DNA of 64,000 nucleotides from NCBI GenBank assembly GCA_947374535.1, contig CANCCJ010000006.1, positions 1 through 64,000 on the forward strand. The letters are read 5' to 3'. Positions 18,750-27,032 of this stretch are shown one piece after another (position 1 is the stretch's first letter; the number at the start of each line of letters is the position of its first letter). Position numbers and translations under genes: made by a program. This DNA is from Comamonadaceae bacterium. GTDB lineage: Bacteria; Pseudomonadota; Gammaproteobacteria; Burkholderiales; Burkholderiaceae. The notes beneath the pieces were generated by a model. That model saw only the letters and a list, made by a program, of their open reading frames with translations, was not told the DNA's origin and ran no database searches.

Positions 18750-19984
18750 GGCTTGAGCAGCGTGTATTGCACCACGTCAATGTTGTTTTGTTCAAAGGCG
18801 GCTTCGCAGTAGGCGAGGTAAAACTCCCAAATACGCATGAAGCGTTCGTCAAAACCCAGCTGCAGCACCTTCGCCTTGTCGGCCATGAATTGGTGGCGCC
18901 AACGGCGCAAGGTTTCAGCGTAGTCCAAACCAAAGGTCAGCTCGTCCACCACTTTCAAGCCGGCGCGCTTGGCTTGCGCGTGGAACTCGCGTGGGCAAGG
19001 CAGGCAGCCGCCGGGGAAAATGTATTGCTGGATGAAGTCGGTGCTTTTCACGTAGCGTTCAAACAGCGCATCCTCGATGACGATGGTTTGAATGCAGGCC
19101 TTGCCTCCTGACTTCAGCAGGCGTGCCACGCTGTCGAAATACGTGGGCCAATATTCTTGGCCCACCGCTTCTAGCATTTCGATGGAACAAATCGCGTCGT
19201 AGGGACCGTCGTCAATGTCGCGGTAGTCTTGCAAGCGCAAGTCGCTGGTGTCGGCCAAGCCGAGTTGTTGCATGCGTTGGTTGGCAAAAGCCAGTTGCTC
19301 GTGGCTCAGCGTCACACCGCTCATGCGCGCGCCAAACTCTTGACCGCCCAGTTCTGCCAGAGCGCCCCAGCCGCAACCGATTTCGAGAATGCGGTCGCCC
19401 GCTTTGGCATCGACCATGCGCAGGGCGCGGCGCACTTTGGCGGTTTGTGCGTCGGCCATGGGTTGGCTTCGGTCTTGGTCAAACCAAGCCGACGAGTAGT
19501 TCATGGTGGGGTCTAGCCACAGCTCGTAAAACGCATTGCCCAAGTCGTAGTGCGCGTGAATATTTTTCTTGCTGTTGCGGCGCGTGTTGCGGTGAAGCAA
19601 GTGGCGCACGCGGTAGAACAAGCGGCCCAGCCAATGCCCGTAAATCACCTCCTCCATATCGCGGCGGTTGGCCACCAAGAGTTGCAGCAAATCAGCCAAG
19701 TTGTTGGTGGTCCAGTCGCCCGCGATGTAGCTCTCGGCAAAGCCAATGTCGCCCGATTTCAACGCTTGCGTGAAGGGCGACCAGTTGTGCAGATGCAGCG
19801 TGGCGTTCAGTGTGTGGCCGGTGGTCGGAGCTTCGCCAAACTGTTCCAAACGGCCGTCGGGCCACTGCACATGCAGCGTGCCGTGGCGCAAGCGTTGCAG
19901 CAGTGCGACTACGCGGCGTGCGGATGCAGGCATGGGTTCTGCCTGGGAGGCAGCGGAGGCCGAGGAAGTGGTCGTTGTGTTCAT
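18746..19984 (-). CDS. Cyclopropane-fatty-acid-synthase-type methyltransferase
   Basis: SAM-dependent methyltransferase of 412 aa, cytoplasmic and membrane-associated, acting on unsaturated acyl chains of phospholipids. SAM motif I is EIGCGWGALAE (201-211). The family motif HYDLGNAFYELWLDPTM (about 145-161) and SIEMLEAVG (about 266-274) are present. Length and order match CFA synthases. In gene sets like this one, a paralogue may make methylated precursors of furan fatty acids rather than cyclopropanes. It overlaps the next gene by 4 bp, implying translational coupling. Confidence 0.93.
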   Translation of the reverse strand: MNTTTTSSASAASQAEPMPASARRVVALLQRLRHGTLHVQWPDGRLEQFGEAPTTGHTLNATLHLHNWSPFTQALKSGDIGFAESYIAGDWTTNNLADLLQLLVANRRDMEEVIYGHWLGRLFYRVRHLLHRNTRRNSKKNIHAHYDLGNAFYELWLDPTMNYSSAWFDQDRSQPMADAQTAKVRRALRMVDAKAGDRILEIGCGWGALAELGGQEFGARMSGVTLSHEQLAFANQRMQQLGLADTSDLRLQDYRDIDDGPYDAICSIEMLEAVGQEYWPTYFDSVARLLKSGGKACIQTIVIEDALFERYVKSTDFIQQYIFPGGCLPCPREFHAQAKRAGLKVVDELTFGLDYAETLRRWRHQFMADKAKVLQLGFDERFMRIWEFYLAYCEAAFEQNNIDVVQYTLLKP

Positions 19985-20003
19985 GGCGGGATTCTTGTAG
20001 AAA

Positions 20004-20807
20004 TCAACGGGTCAAAAAATGATTCGGTGGTGTGGGTTTGCTGAAAAATGGCACACGTTTGAGCCAGAGCTTCAGGGCTTGCCAATGGATGCGCGCCATC
20101 ACCATCAAGGTCATCAATGGATAGCCCCAAAGGGCACGGCGAAGTGCAGCGCGGGTGATGGGTTCGAGCACGCCGCTCACACTGGTTTCAATCAAGGGGC
20201 CTTGCGCATCGTCGTGGTCGACGCGTGCCACCGTGCGGTCCGCGGTGCGCATGAAGCGAAAGCGGTAATCGCCTTGCACCTCGCAAAACGGCGACACATG
20301 GAACACTTTGCTGGCGCGTTGCTCCACCCCGTAATGCGGGTGATCTAGCAAATAGCAGTGACGTTCGCCAAAGGTGTTGTTCACTTCCACCACGACGGCG
20401 CGCAGGGTTTGGTCTGCGGTGTGGCAATACCAAAAGCTGACGGGCTTGAAGGTGTAGCCCAGCACGCGAGGGTAGCAATGCAGCCATACCTCGCCCGTGG
20501 CATCGGTGATGCCTTCGCTGTGCAACAGTTCATCCAACCATGCCAGTGCGCCGCCTTCTTCAACACGGCGACCGTCGCCATGGTCAACATCATGAAAACT
20601 GATGGGGCCTGCGCGGTTGATGGCGAGCAGCTCCGATGTGCTGCGTTGCGCCAAGCTGCGCATGGGCAACATCAAAAAGAAGGTGCCATAAGCAAACGCA
20701 TGGTGCTTGGGCCTTGAACGTGTGTGACGTACCTGACCAAAACCAATCATGGCTTGCGGTGACGCTTGAGGTGCCACATTCGGCGTGGGTGCGCTTGCGT
20801 GCTTCAT
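20004..20807 (-). CDS. DUF1365 protein
   Basis: Protein of 267 aa with the DUF1365 hallmarks: RHTRSRPKHHAFAYGTFFLML near residue 30, CYPRVLGYTFKPVSFWYCH near 110 and KVFHVSPFCEVQGDYRF near 160. The family always travels with the amine oxidase and Cfa-type genes found on either side here. Function unknown; lipid-related by context. It starts 15 bp after the amine oxidase gene. Confidence 0.9.
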   Translation of the reverse strand: MKHASAPTPNVAPQASPQAMIGFGQVRHTRSRPKHHAFAYGTFFLMLPMRSLAQRSTSELLAINRAGPISFHDVDHGDGRRVEEGGALAWLDELLHSEGITDATGEVWLHCYPRVLGYTFKPVSFWYCHTADQTLRAVVVEVNNTFGERHCYLLDHPHYGVEQRASKVFHVSPFCEVQGDYRFRFMRTADRTVARVDHDDAQGPLIETSVSGVLEPITRAALRRALWGYPLMTLMVMARIHWQALKLWLKRVPFFSKPTPPNHFLTR

Positions 20808-20822
20808 CTTGGCTGCCTGCGT

Positions 20823-22106
20823 TTATGACGTGCGCAAAGCCTGTGCGGCAGCACGGCCTGCCTTGAAGCCATCTTCATGAAAGCCATAACCCATCCATGC
20901 ACCTGCAAACCAAGTGCGTTGCTGGCCTTGCAGTTGCGGCATGTGAGCTTGTGCGTGAATGGCGGGCAAGTCAAACACGGGGTGGGCGTACTCGTATTCG
21001 CCCAGCACTTGGGTTGGGTCAATCTCGCGCACAGGGTTGAGCGACACGATCACGTCTTGTGTGAAGGGCAGCGGCTGCAACAAGTTGAGCCAGTAATGCA
21101 AGCACACGCGGGTGGATTCGGTGTTGTCGTGCGCGGCACGTTCGTAGTTCCAGGCAGCCCAGGCGAGTTTTTTCTTGGGCATCACCGAGGTGTCGGTGTG
21201 CAGCACTGCGCGGTTGGGGTGATAACGAATGGCACCCAGCGTGGCTTGTTCTAGTGGGGTTGGCGCGGCCAGCATGGCCAACGATTGATCGGCGTGGGTG
21301 GCCAAAATCACTTGGTCGAATTGCTCTGTGCCCGTGTGGGTGTGCAAGGTCACGCCATCGGCGTGTCGCTCGATGCGCAGCACGGGGCTGTTCAAACGGG
21401 TGTCTGCAATACCCGCCAAGATTTTTTCAACGTAGTGGCGCGCGCCACCGGCCACGGTGTACCACTGCGGCCGATTACTCACCTGAATCAGCCCGTGGTT
21501 GTGGCAAAAGCGAATCATGGTGGCCACGGGGAACTGCAGCATTTGGTCGGTGGGGCAACTCCAAATGCAGCCGAGCATGGGCAGCAAATACCAGTCGCTA
21601 AAGCTGTTGCCAAAACCATGCGTTTGCAAAAACTCGCTCAGGGGTTGTGCCAGCTCGTGGTCTTGGTTGCGCTCGGCCAGTTCGGTGGCCAAGGTGTTGA
21701 AGCGCACCACGTCACGCAACATGCGCAAGAAACTGGGCTTGAACAGGTTGCTGCGTTGGGCAAACACGGTGTTCAGGTTGGCACCGTTCCACTCTAGGGC
21801 GCGCCGGCCATGTTGGCCCGGCACTTGTACCGAGAACGACATATCGGATTTGACGGTCGCGACTTGCAACGTTTCAAACAAGGCAATCAGCCCCGGGTAG
21901 GTGCGCTCGTTGTAAACCAAGAAGCCTGTGTCCACGCCATGCGTTTGAAGACCCGTGGCGGTGGGCAAGGTGACGTCCACCGTGTGGGTGTGGCCGCCAA
22001 AATAGTCCCCCGCTTCAAACAGCGTGATGTGGGCGTGCCCCTGCAAATGGTGCGCAGCAGACAGGCCAGAGATGCCCGAGCCGACGATGGCAATGCGGGG
22101 TGTCAT
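20823..22106 (-). CDS. FAD-dependent amine-oxidase-type protein
   Basis: Flavoprotein of 427 aa with an N-terminal dinucleotide-binding motif AIVGSGISGLSAAHHL (about 5-20) and FEAGDYFGGHTHTVD (about 30-44). The C-terminal segment NPAR...-like FAGAWMGYGFHEDGFKAGRAAA closes the FAD site. The fold is that of amine oxidases and desaturases of the NAD(P)/FAD type. In this operon family it is proposed to oxidise or desaturate a lipid. It overlaps the peroxidase gene by 4 bp. Confidence 0.9.
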   Translation of the reverse strand: MTPRIAIVGSGISGLSAAHHLQGHAHITLFEAGDYFGGHTHTVDVTLPTATGLQTHGVDTGFLVYNERTYPGLIALFETLQVATVKSDMSFSVQVPGQHGRRALEWNGANLNTVFAQRSNLFKPSFLRMLRDVVRFNTLATELAERNQDHELAQPLSEFLQTHGFGNSFSDWYLLPMLGCIWSCPTDQMLQFPVATMIRFCHNHGLIQVSNRPQWYTVAGGARHYVEKILAGIADTRLNSPVLRIERHADGVTLHTHTGTEQFDQVILATHADQSLAMLAAPTPLEQATLGAIRYHPNRAVLHTDTSVMPKKKLAWAAWNYERAAHDNTESTRVCLHYWLNLLQPLPFTQDVIVSLNPVREIDPTQVLGEYEYAHPVFDLPAIHAQAHMPQLQGQQRTWFAGAWMGYGFHEDGFKAGRAAAQALRTS

Positions 22107-22687
22107 CGGGCTGCGCCTTTGGCATTCAATTGCTTTTCAATTTCTTGCACAAAGCTTTTGTCTTGGGGGTCAGTCATGCTGCTGAAGCTCTTGATGTGTT
22201 GGCCATCACGGCTGATCACGTATTTGTAAAAGTTCCACTTCGGTGCGGTGCCGGTTTGCTCGCTCAATTGCTTGAACAGAGGAATGGCATCTGCACCACG
22301 CACAGTGGTTTTCACAAACATGGGGAACTTCACGCCAAAGGTGTTGTCGCAAAAGTCCGCGATCTTGCTGTTGCTGTCTGGCTCTTGCGAGAAGTCGTTG
22401 CTCGGAAAGCCCAACACCACCAAGCCTTGGTCTTTGTATTTGGCGTAGAGCGCTTCCAGCCCTTTGTATTGCGGCGTGAAGCCGCAAAAGCTGGCGGTGT
22501 TTACCACGACGACGACTTGGCCTGCGTATTGACAGAGCGCTTGCGGTTTTTCGTCTTGAAGCCGCAAAACGGTGTGTTGCAACACGCGTGGGCATTGGGC
22601 AGCAGCACTTGGCACTTCGGTCGCCGCTTGAGCGGTTGAGAAGCTCAAACAAACCCAAGTAAAAATGAGAATAAAACGTTTCGTCAC
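22103..22687 (-). CDS. Glutathione-peroxidase-family protein, exported
   Basis: Thiol peroxidase of 194 aa with a signal peptide (about 1-21), so probably periplasmic. The peroxidatic Cys68 lies in NTASFCGFTPQY, Gln101 in FSQEP and Trp151-Asn152 in KWNFYKY, giving the complete tetrad of the GPx family. It is the first gene of the leftward operon, 97-130 bp from the divergent regulator. A lipid-hydroperoxide-reducing role fits a pathway triggered by light or singlet oxygen. Confidence 0.92.
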   Translation of the reverse strand: MTKRFILIFTWVCLSFSTAQAATEVPSAAAQCPRVLQHTVLRLQDEKPQALCQYAGQVVVVVNTASFCGFTPQYKGLEALYAKYKDQGLVVLGFPSNDFSQEPDSNSKIADFCDNTFGVKFPMFVKTTVRGADAIPLFKQLSEQTGTAPKWNFYKYVISRDGQHIKSFSSMTDPQDKSFVQEIEKQLNAKGAAR

Positions 22688-22817
22688 AGAGAAATCCCTC
22701 TTTATTAAGTGGGGATCATGACTTAGTATCAGAAAAACGTCTAGGACAGACCATATTCCCCATGTTCAGTTACGGTGATTTCAATTGACGAATTTACATG
22801 ACGACCGTTCTCAGGTG
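22688..22817. promoter_or_regulatory. Divergent promoter region, LitR-type regulator / lipid operon
   Basis: Non-coding gap between the peroxidase gene (leftward) and the regulator (rightward). CarH/LitR regulators normally bind their own divergent promoter region. I see TGATAC followed 17 bp later by TTAATA on the minus strand as a possible promoter for the operon, and no clear long palindrome, so the operator is not assigned. Confidence 0.4.
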
Positions 22818-23759
22818 ATGCAATCTATTGCTGCCGTCGAGCGTGATACAGGTATTGGCAAAGACACCCTGCGCGTGTGGGAGCGCCGCTACAGCTTTCC
22901 TGTGCCGAGTCGGGACGCCAATGGCGAACGCATTTACCCCAAGGCGCAAGTGGACAAACTGCGTGTCATCAAACGTTTGATGGACCAAGGGCATCGTCCG
23001 GGACGCATCGTGGGGCAATCTGTGGAGGCCTTGCAGCATTTGAGCCGTGGCGAAGCCTCACTTCGGCCCGCACACCTCTCGTCTCAGACGGCGCGACGCG
23101 AAGATTTGATCGCTTACATCGCCATGTTGCAAGCGCAGGACCTAGACGGTATGCGCCGCGAATTTTCGAAAAAATTAGGGCAAGACGGCCTAGAGCGTTT
23201 CGTGATGGAGGTGGTCGCACCCTTGACCGTGATGGTGGGCGATGCGTGGGCACGCGGGGAGTTGGCTGTTCATGAAGAGCATCTCTACACCGAGTGCGTG
23301 TCTAGCCTGATGCGCCAAGGCATCGCAGCAATTCCGCAAGCGGCCGTCACTGCGGCGCCTTGTGTTTTGCTCACCACGTTTCCGCAGGAGGCGCATGGCT
23401 TGGGGTTGTTGATGGTCGAATGTTTGTTGGCTTTGCATGGCTGTCGTTGCGTGTCCTTGGGCACACAAACGCCGGTGCATGAAATTGCACAAGCTGCCTT
23501 GGCACACCATGCCGATGTGGTGGCCTTGAGCTTCAGCCTGAACATGAACCCCAACCATATCGCGCAGGGACTCAAAGAGTTGAATTTGCTCATGCCCTTC
23601 ACCATTGAGGTCTGGGTGGGTGGCCAAGCGCTTGCGTTGCGCCGCCGTTCCATCGGGCGTGTGATGGTGTTGCACGACTTGACGTCCATCGGCGAGGCCG
23701 TGAGCCATTGGCGGCACCACAGACAGTTATCAAAAGGCGCTGACAAGGGCTTGTCTTGA
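22818..23759 (+). CDS. MerR-type regulator with cobalamin-binding photoreceptor domain, LitR/CarH-like
   Basis: Light-sensing repressor family using adenosylcobalamin: in darkness the tetramer binds DNA, and light breaks the Co-C bond and releases it. From ATG 22818 the protein has 313 aa. A MerR helix-turn-helix (about 3-72, with KDTLRVWERRY) is followed by a helical bundle carrying W144-x9-E154-H155, which is the CarH upper-cap motif, and a B12-binding Rossmann domain with E191-A-H193-G-L-G196, where His193 is the expected lower cobalt ligand. A TTG at 22785 would add 11 residues. It is divergent from the lipid operon, the usual target arrangement. Motif assignments are seen; light control is inferred. 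Confidence 0.9.
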   Translation: MQSIAAVERDTGIGKDTLRVWERRYSFPVPSRDANGERIYPKAQVDKLRVIKRLMDQGHRPGRIVGQSVEALQHLSRGEASLRPAHLSSQTARREDLIAYIAMLQAQDLDGMRREFSKKLGQDGLERFVMEVVAPLTVMVGDAWARGELAVHEEHLYTECVSSLMRQGIAAIPQAAVTAAPCVLLTTFPQEAHGLGLLMVECLLALHGCRCVSLGTQTPVHEIAQAALAHHADVVALSFSLNMNPNHIAQGLKELNLLMPFTIEVWVGGQALALRRRSIGRVMVLHDLTSIGEAVSHWRHHRQLSKGADKGLS

Positions 23760-23786
23760 GTTGCTGGCGCCTAGAATTGCGCCACC

Positions 23787-24290
23787 ATGACTGACACCAG
23801 CTTGCTTCCCCCAGCATTTCTTTCCAAACTGGCTTCCCGCCATGACGCGGTGCAACGTATGGCGGCTTTGCGCGCGCAGGGGCCTGTGGTGTTCACCAAC
23901 GGCGTGTTTGATGTCTTGCACCGAGGCCACGCTTCTTACCTTGCCCAAGCGCGCAGCTTGGGTGGCAGTTTGGTGGTGGCGTTGAACAGCGACGCTTCGG
24001 CTCGCCGTCTAGGCAAAGGCCCAGACCGTCCTTTGAACAACGAACTGGACCGTGCCGCCTTGATGGCCGCCTTAGAGTCCGTGAGTTTGGTGACGTGGTT
24101 TGATGAAGACACGCCCTTGGAGTTGATCAGCGAGTTGCGCCCCGATGTTTTGGTCAAAGGGGGCGATTACGACATGAGCAAACTCGCCGAGACGCAAGTC
24201 GTGTTGTCATATGGCGGCCGTGCGCAGGCTATTCCGTTTGTCGATGGCTACTCCACCACTGCGTTGGTCAAGAAAATTCGCCAGGGCTGA
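23787..24290 (+). CDS. rfaE2: D-glycero-beta-D-manno-heptose 1-phosphate adenylyltransferase
   Basis: Nucleotidyltransferase that makes ADP-heptose for the LPS inner core; a stand-alone version of the C-terminal domain of HldE. The 167-aa protein carries GVFDVLHRGH (39-48), whose HxGH motif binds ATP, and DVLVKGGDY plus VDGYSTTALVKKI at the end. Separate RfaE1/RfaE2 proteins are usual in betaproteobacteria. It ends one base before the convergent glnE stop. Confidence 0.94.
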   Translation: MTDTSLLPPAFLSKLASRHDAVQRMAALRAQGPVVFTNGVFDVLHRGHASYLAQARSLGGSLVVALNSDASARRLGKGPDRPLNNELDRAALMAALESVSLVTWFDEDTPLELISELRPDVLVKGGDYDMSKLAETQVVLSYGGRAQAIPFVDGYSTTALVKKIRQG

Positions 24291-26996
24291 TTAGCCAAAC
24301 ACCGCGTGCCACAAGGCCTTGATGGCCGCGCATTCTTTTTCCAGTTTGGCCGTTGGCACTTGCGTGGGTAGCTCGTCCAAGCGCGCACGGTGCTGCACAC
24401 GTCGCAGCTCACGGTAAGCGTTACCAGCTGCCTGCCCCATCCCTACAGGTAACAATCCTGCTTTTTCAGCGCTCAGCAACAAGGCGATGTTGCCCACATT
24501 GGCCAGCAACACGGGGTGCTGCAGCGCATGTGCCAGCACCAAGTACTGCACGGCAAACTCCACATCCACCATGCCGTCCGCGCTGTGTTTGACGTCAAAC
24601 AAATCGGGCTTCACGGGATGTGCAGCACGCATCTTGTCGCGCATGGCCATAATTTCTTGGCGCAAAGCGGCTTGATCGCGTTTGGCGTTGATCACGTTGG
24701 CGCGCACCGCATCGAAGCGGGCTTTGAGCTCAGGCGAGCCTAAGCAAAAGCGAGCGCGCGTCATGGCTTGGTGCTCCCAAGTCCAGGCGGTGTTTTCGCC
24801 GCGCTGGCATTGGTAGTCGGCGTAGGCCTCAAAGGTCGACACCAGCAGCCCTGAATTGCCGTTGGGGCGCAAAGCCGTGTCGATTTCGTACAAATCGCCC
24901 TCACCCGTTTTCACGGTGAGCCAGTTGATGAGTTTTCGCACATACGCGGCGTAAATCTCGCCTGCGCGTTCGTGTGCGTCTTCGTAGACAAACACAATGT
25001 CAAGGTCGCTGCCGTAGCCTAGCTCTTTGCCTCCCAACTTGCCGTAGGCGAGGATGGCAAATTGCGGTTTGTCGCGGTGGCGTTGCTTGAAATGTTGCCA
25101 GACCCAGCGGCTGGTGATGTTCAGCACGCTGTCAGCCAGTGCGCTCAAATCGTCCGCGACTTGCTCGACGGTGATGCGGCCTTCCACGTCACGCGCGAGG
25201 GTGCTGAATACTTCAGCGTGGTGTGCGCGGCGCAGCAAGTTGAGCAGTGTTTCTTCGTCGGCTTGGCCGGTGGCTTGCAGCGAGGCCAAGCGACGTTCGA
25301 GTTCTTGCTCAAACTCGGCGGGTACAAAGCGGTCGCCCAGTAAGGCTTCACCCGCAAGTTCGTCAATCACGCCCGGGTGCTGGTGCAAATATTTGGCAGG
25401 CCAACGCGCTAATCCCAACAAACGCATGAGTTGCTCGTGCACGCGCGGGCGCTCAATGAGCAGGGCCAAATAGCTTTCGCGGCGTAGCAGCGGCTCCATC
25501 CAGTCGCTCCAGCGCACAGCGGCATCTTCGCTCACGCGTCCATCTTCAATCCAAGCGTTGGTGCGCTGCAAAAGTTTGAGCAAGCGCTGCAAGCCCTCGT
25601 CACGCAAAGCACGCACGCGCGGTTGCTCGGGCCAGTGCGCCACGCGTTCGCGCAAGCGCGCGTTGAGGGTTGGGAGCAAAGACTCTAAATCAACATGGCC
25701 GTTGGTCCCTTTGGTTGTGCAGCCTTTGCAGTCCCCGTTGCCGTTGCTGACCGGTTCTGCTTTGTCGCCCAAGCCCAACAGACGGTCAAACTCTTGCGCC
25801 ACCCATTCGCGGTGGCTGTCGAGTTGGGTCAAAAAGTCGCACACATCGCCGTAACCCAGCGTGAGCGAAATCCAATTCAAGTCTTCGTCGTTGGTGGGCA
25901 AGACGTGGGTTTGTTGGTCGTCCAAGTATTGAATGCGGTGCTCGACTTGGCGCAAAAATACATAGGCTTTGGCCAGCGCTTCGGCGGTCGCGGCAGGCAT
26001 GAGGTTGGCTTGACTCAAGCGCTGCAAAGCTTGCAGCGTGGGCCGCGTGCGCAACTCGGGGAACTGACCACCGCGCACCACTTGTAGCAATTGCACCGTG
26101 AATTCAATTTCACGAATGCCGCCGCGTGACAGCTTCACATCGTTGGCGCGTTCGGGTCGACCCGCGCTGCGAGCCATCGCGTGTTGGCGTATTTGTTGGT
26201 GCAAACCACGCAGCGACTCAAACACGCTGTAGTCTAAATAGCGTCTGAACACAAAAGGCAACACGGTATCGCGCAGCTCAAGCGCATGGGCCTTGGCGCT
26301 GAACGGTGCGACCACGCGGCTTTTGAGCCACGCAAAACGTTCCCACTCGCGGCCCTGCACCAAGAAATATTCTTCCAGAGATTGGCGTGACACCACGCTG
26401 GGGCCAGAGTTGCCGTTGGGGCGCAGCGCCAAGTCCATGCGAAACACAAAGCCGTGTTCGGTGGTGTCGCCAATCAAGGCGTAAATCAGTTTGACGGCTT
26501 TGGCGAAGTAGTCGTGGTTGCTGATGCGTCCGCGTCCGTCGGGCAGGCCCGTGGTTTCACCGTCTTCGTCGTACACATAAATCAGGTCAATGTCACTCGA
26601 CACATTCAGTTCACGCGCGCCAAATTTCCCCATGCCGATGATCCACAGGGTGGCTCGCGCGCCGCTGGGCGTGGTGGGTGAACCGAAGTTGGCATCGAGT
26701 TGGGCTTGGGCATTGCAGAAGGCGGCATCGAGGGTGAATTCGCCCAGTTCTGTCATGGCACGGGTGATGACGTCAAGTCCAGCGTGTTGCTCACAGTCCA
26801 GCACCACCAAGCGTTCCATCACCAACTGACGCAGCATGCGCAGCGCGTCAGCGCAACTGTGGGTTTGGCGCAGCACCTCAAAACACGTCTGCATGCTGGC
26901 CAACACGGGGGCCCCTGCGGGCAGCAGGGGCAACTCATTGGCATAGCGTCGGCGCAAGCGCTGCACGAAGCGTGAATAAGTACTCAAATCCTGCAT
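24291..26996 (-). CDS. glnE: Glutamine synthetase adenylyltransferase/deadenylase
   Basis: Bifunctional enzyme that adds or removes AMP on GlnA in response to PII proteins, controlling nitrogen assimilation. The protein of about 901 aa has two nucleotidyltransferase domains: GMGKFGARELNVSSDIDL near residue 125 (deadenylase) and YGKLGGKELGYGSDLDIVF near residue 660 (adenylyltransferase). Each is followed by a helical domain (GlnD_UR_UTase type) with FRMDLALRPNG and IDTALRPNGNSG signatures. The start at 26996 is chosen because an open upstream extension to 27236 would run across the divergent yhdP start and adds unlike sequence. Confidence 0.96.
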   Translation of the reverse strand: MQDLSTYSRFVQRLRRRYANELPLLPAGAPVLASMQTCFEVLRQTHSCADALRMLRQLVMERLVVLDCEQHAGLDVITRAMTELGEFTLDAAFCNAQAQLDANFGSPTTPSGARATLWIIGMGKFGARELNVSSDIDLIYVYDEDGETTGLPDGRGRISNHDYFAKAVKLIYALIGDTTEHGFVFRMDLALRPNGNSGPSVVSRQSLEEYFLVQGREWERFAWLKSRVVAPFSAKAHALELRDTVLPFVFRRYLDYSVFESLRGLHQQIRQHAMARSAGRPERANDVKLSRGGIREIEFTVQLLQVVRGGQFPELRTRPTLQALQRLSQANLMPAATAEALAKAYVFLRQVEHRIQYLDDQQTHVLPTNDEDLNWISLTLGYGDVCDFLTQLDSHREWVAQEFDRLLGLGDKAEPVSNGNGDCKGCTTKGTNGHVDLESLLPTLNARLRERVAHWPEQPRVRALRDEGLQRLLKLLQRTNAWIEDGRVSEDAAVRWSDWMEPLLRRESYLALLIERPRVHEQLMRLLGLARWPAKYLHQHPGVIDELAGEALLGDRFVPAEFEQELERRLASLQATGQADEETLLNLLRRAHHAEVFSTLARDVEGRITVEQVADDLSALADSVLNITSRWVWQHFKQRHRDKPQFAILAYGKLGGKELGYGSDLDIVFVYEDAHERAGEIYAAYVRKLINWLTVKTGEGDLYEIDTALRPNGNSGLLVSTFEAYADYQCQRGENTAWTWEHQAMTRARFCLGSPELKARFDAVRANVINAKRDQAALRQEIMAMRDKMRAAHPVKPDLFDVKHSADGMVDVEFAVQYLVLAHALQHPVLLANVGNIALLLSAEKAGLLPVGMGQAAGNAYRELRRVQHRARLDELPTQVPTAKLEKECAAIKALWHAVFG

Positions 26997-27032
26997 GGAG
27001 GAGGGGATAATTCCGGTCACGTTGCTAGCACC

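Noticed and set aside
22688..22784. TGATCC on the minus strand as a sigma-E/ChrR-type promoter
   Set aside because: The matching -10 sequence is not found at the expected spacing, and no ECF sigma or ChrR gene is in the window.
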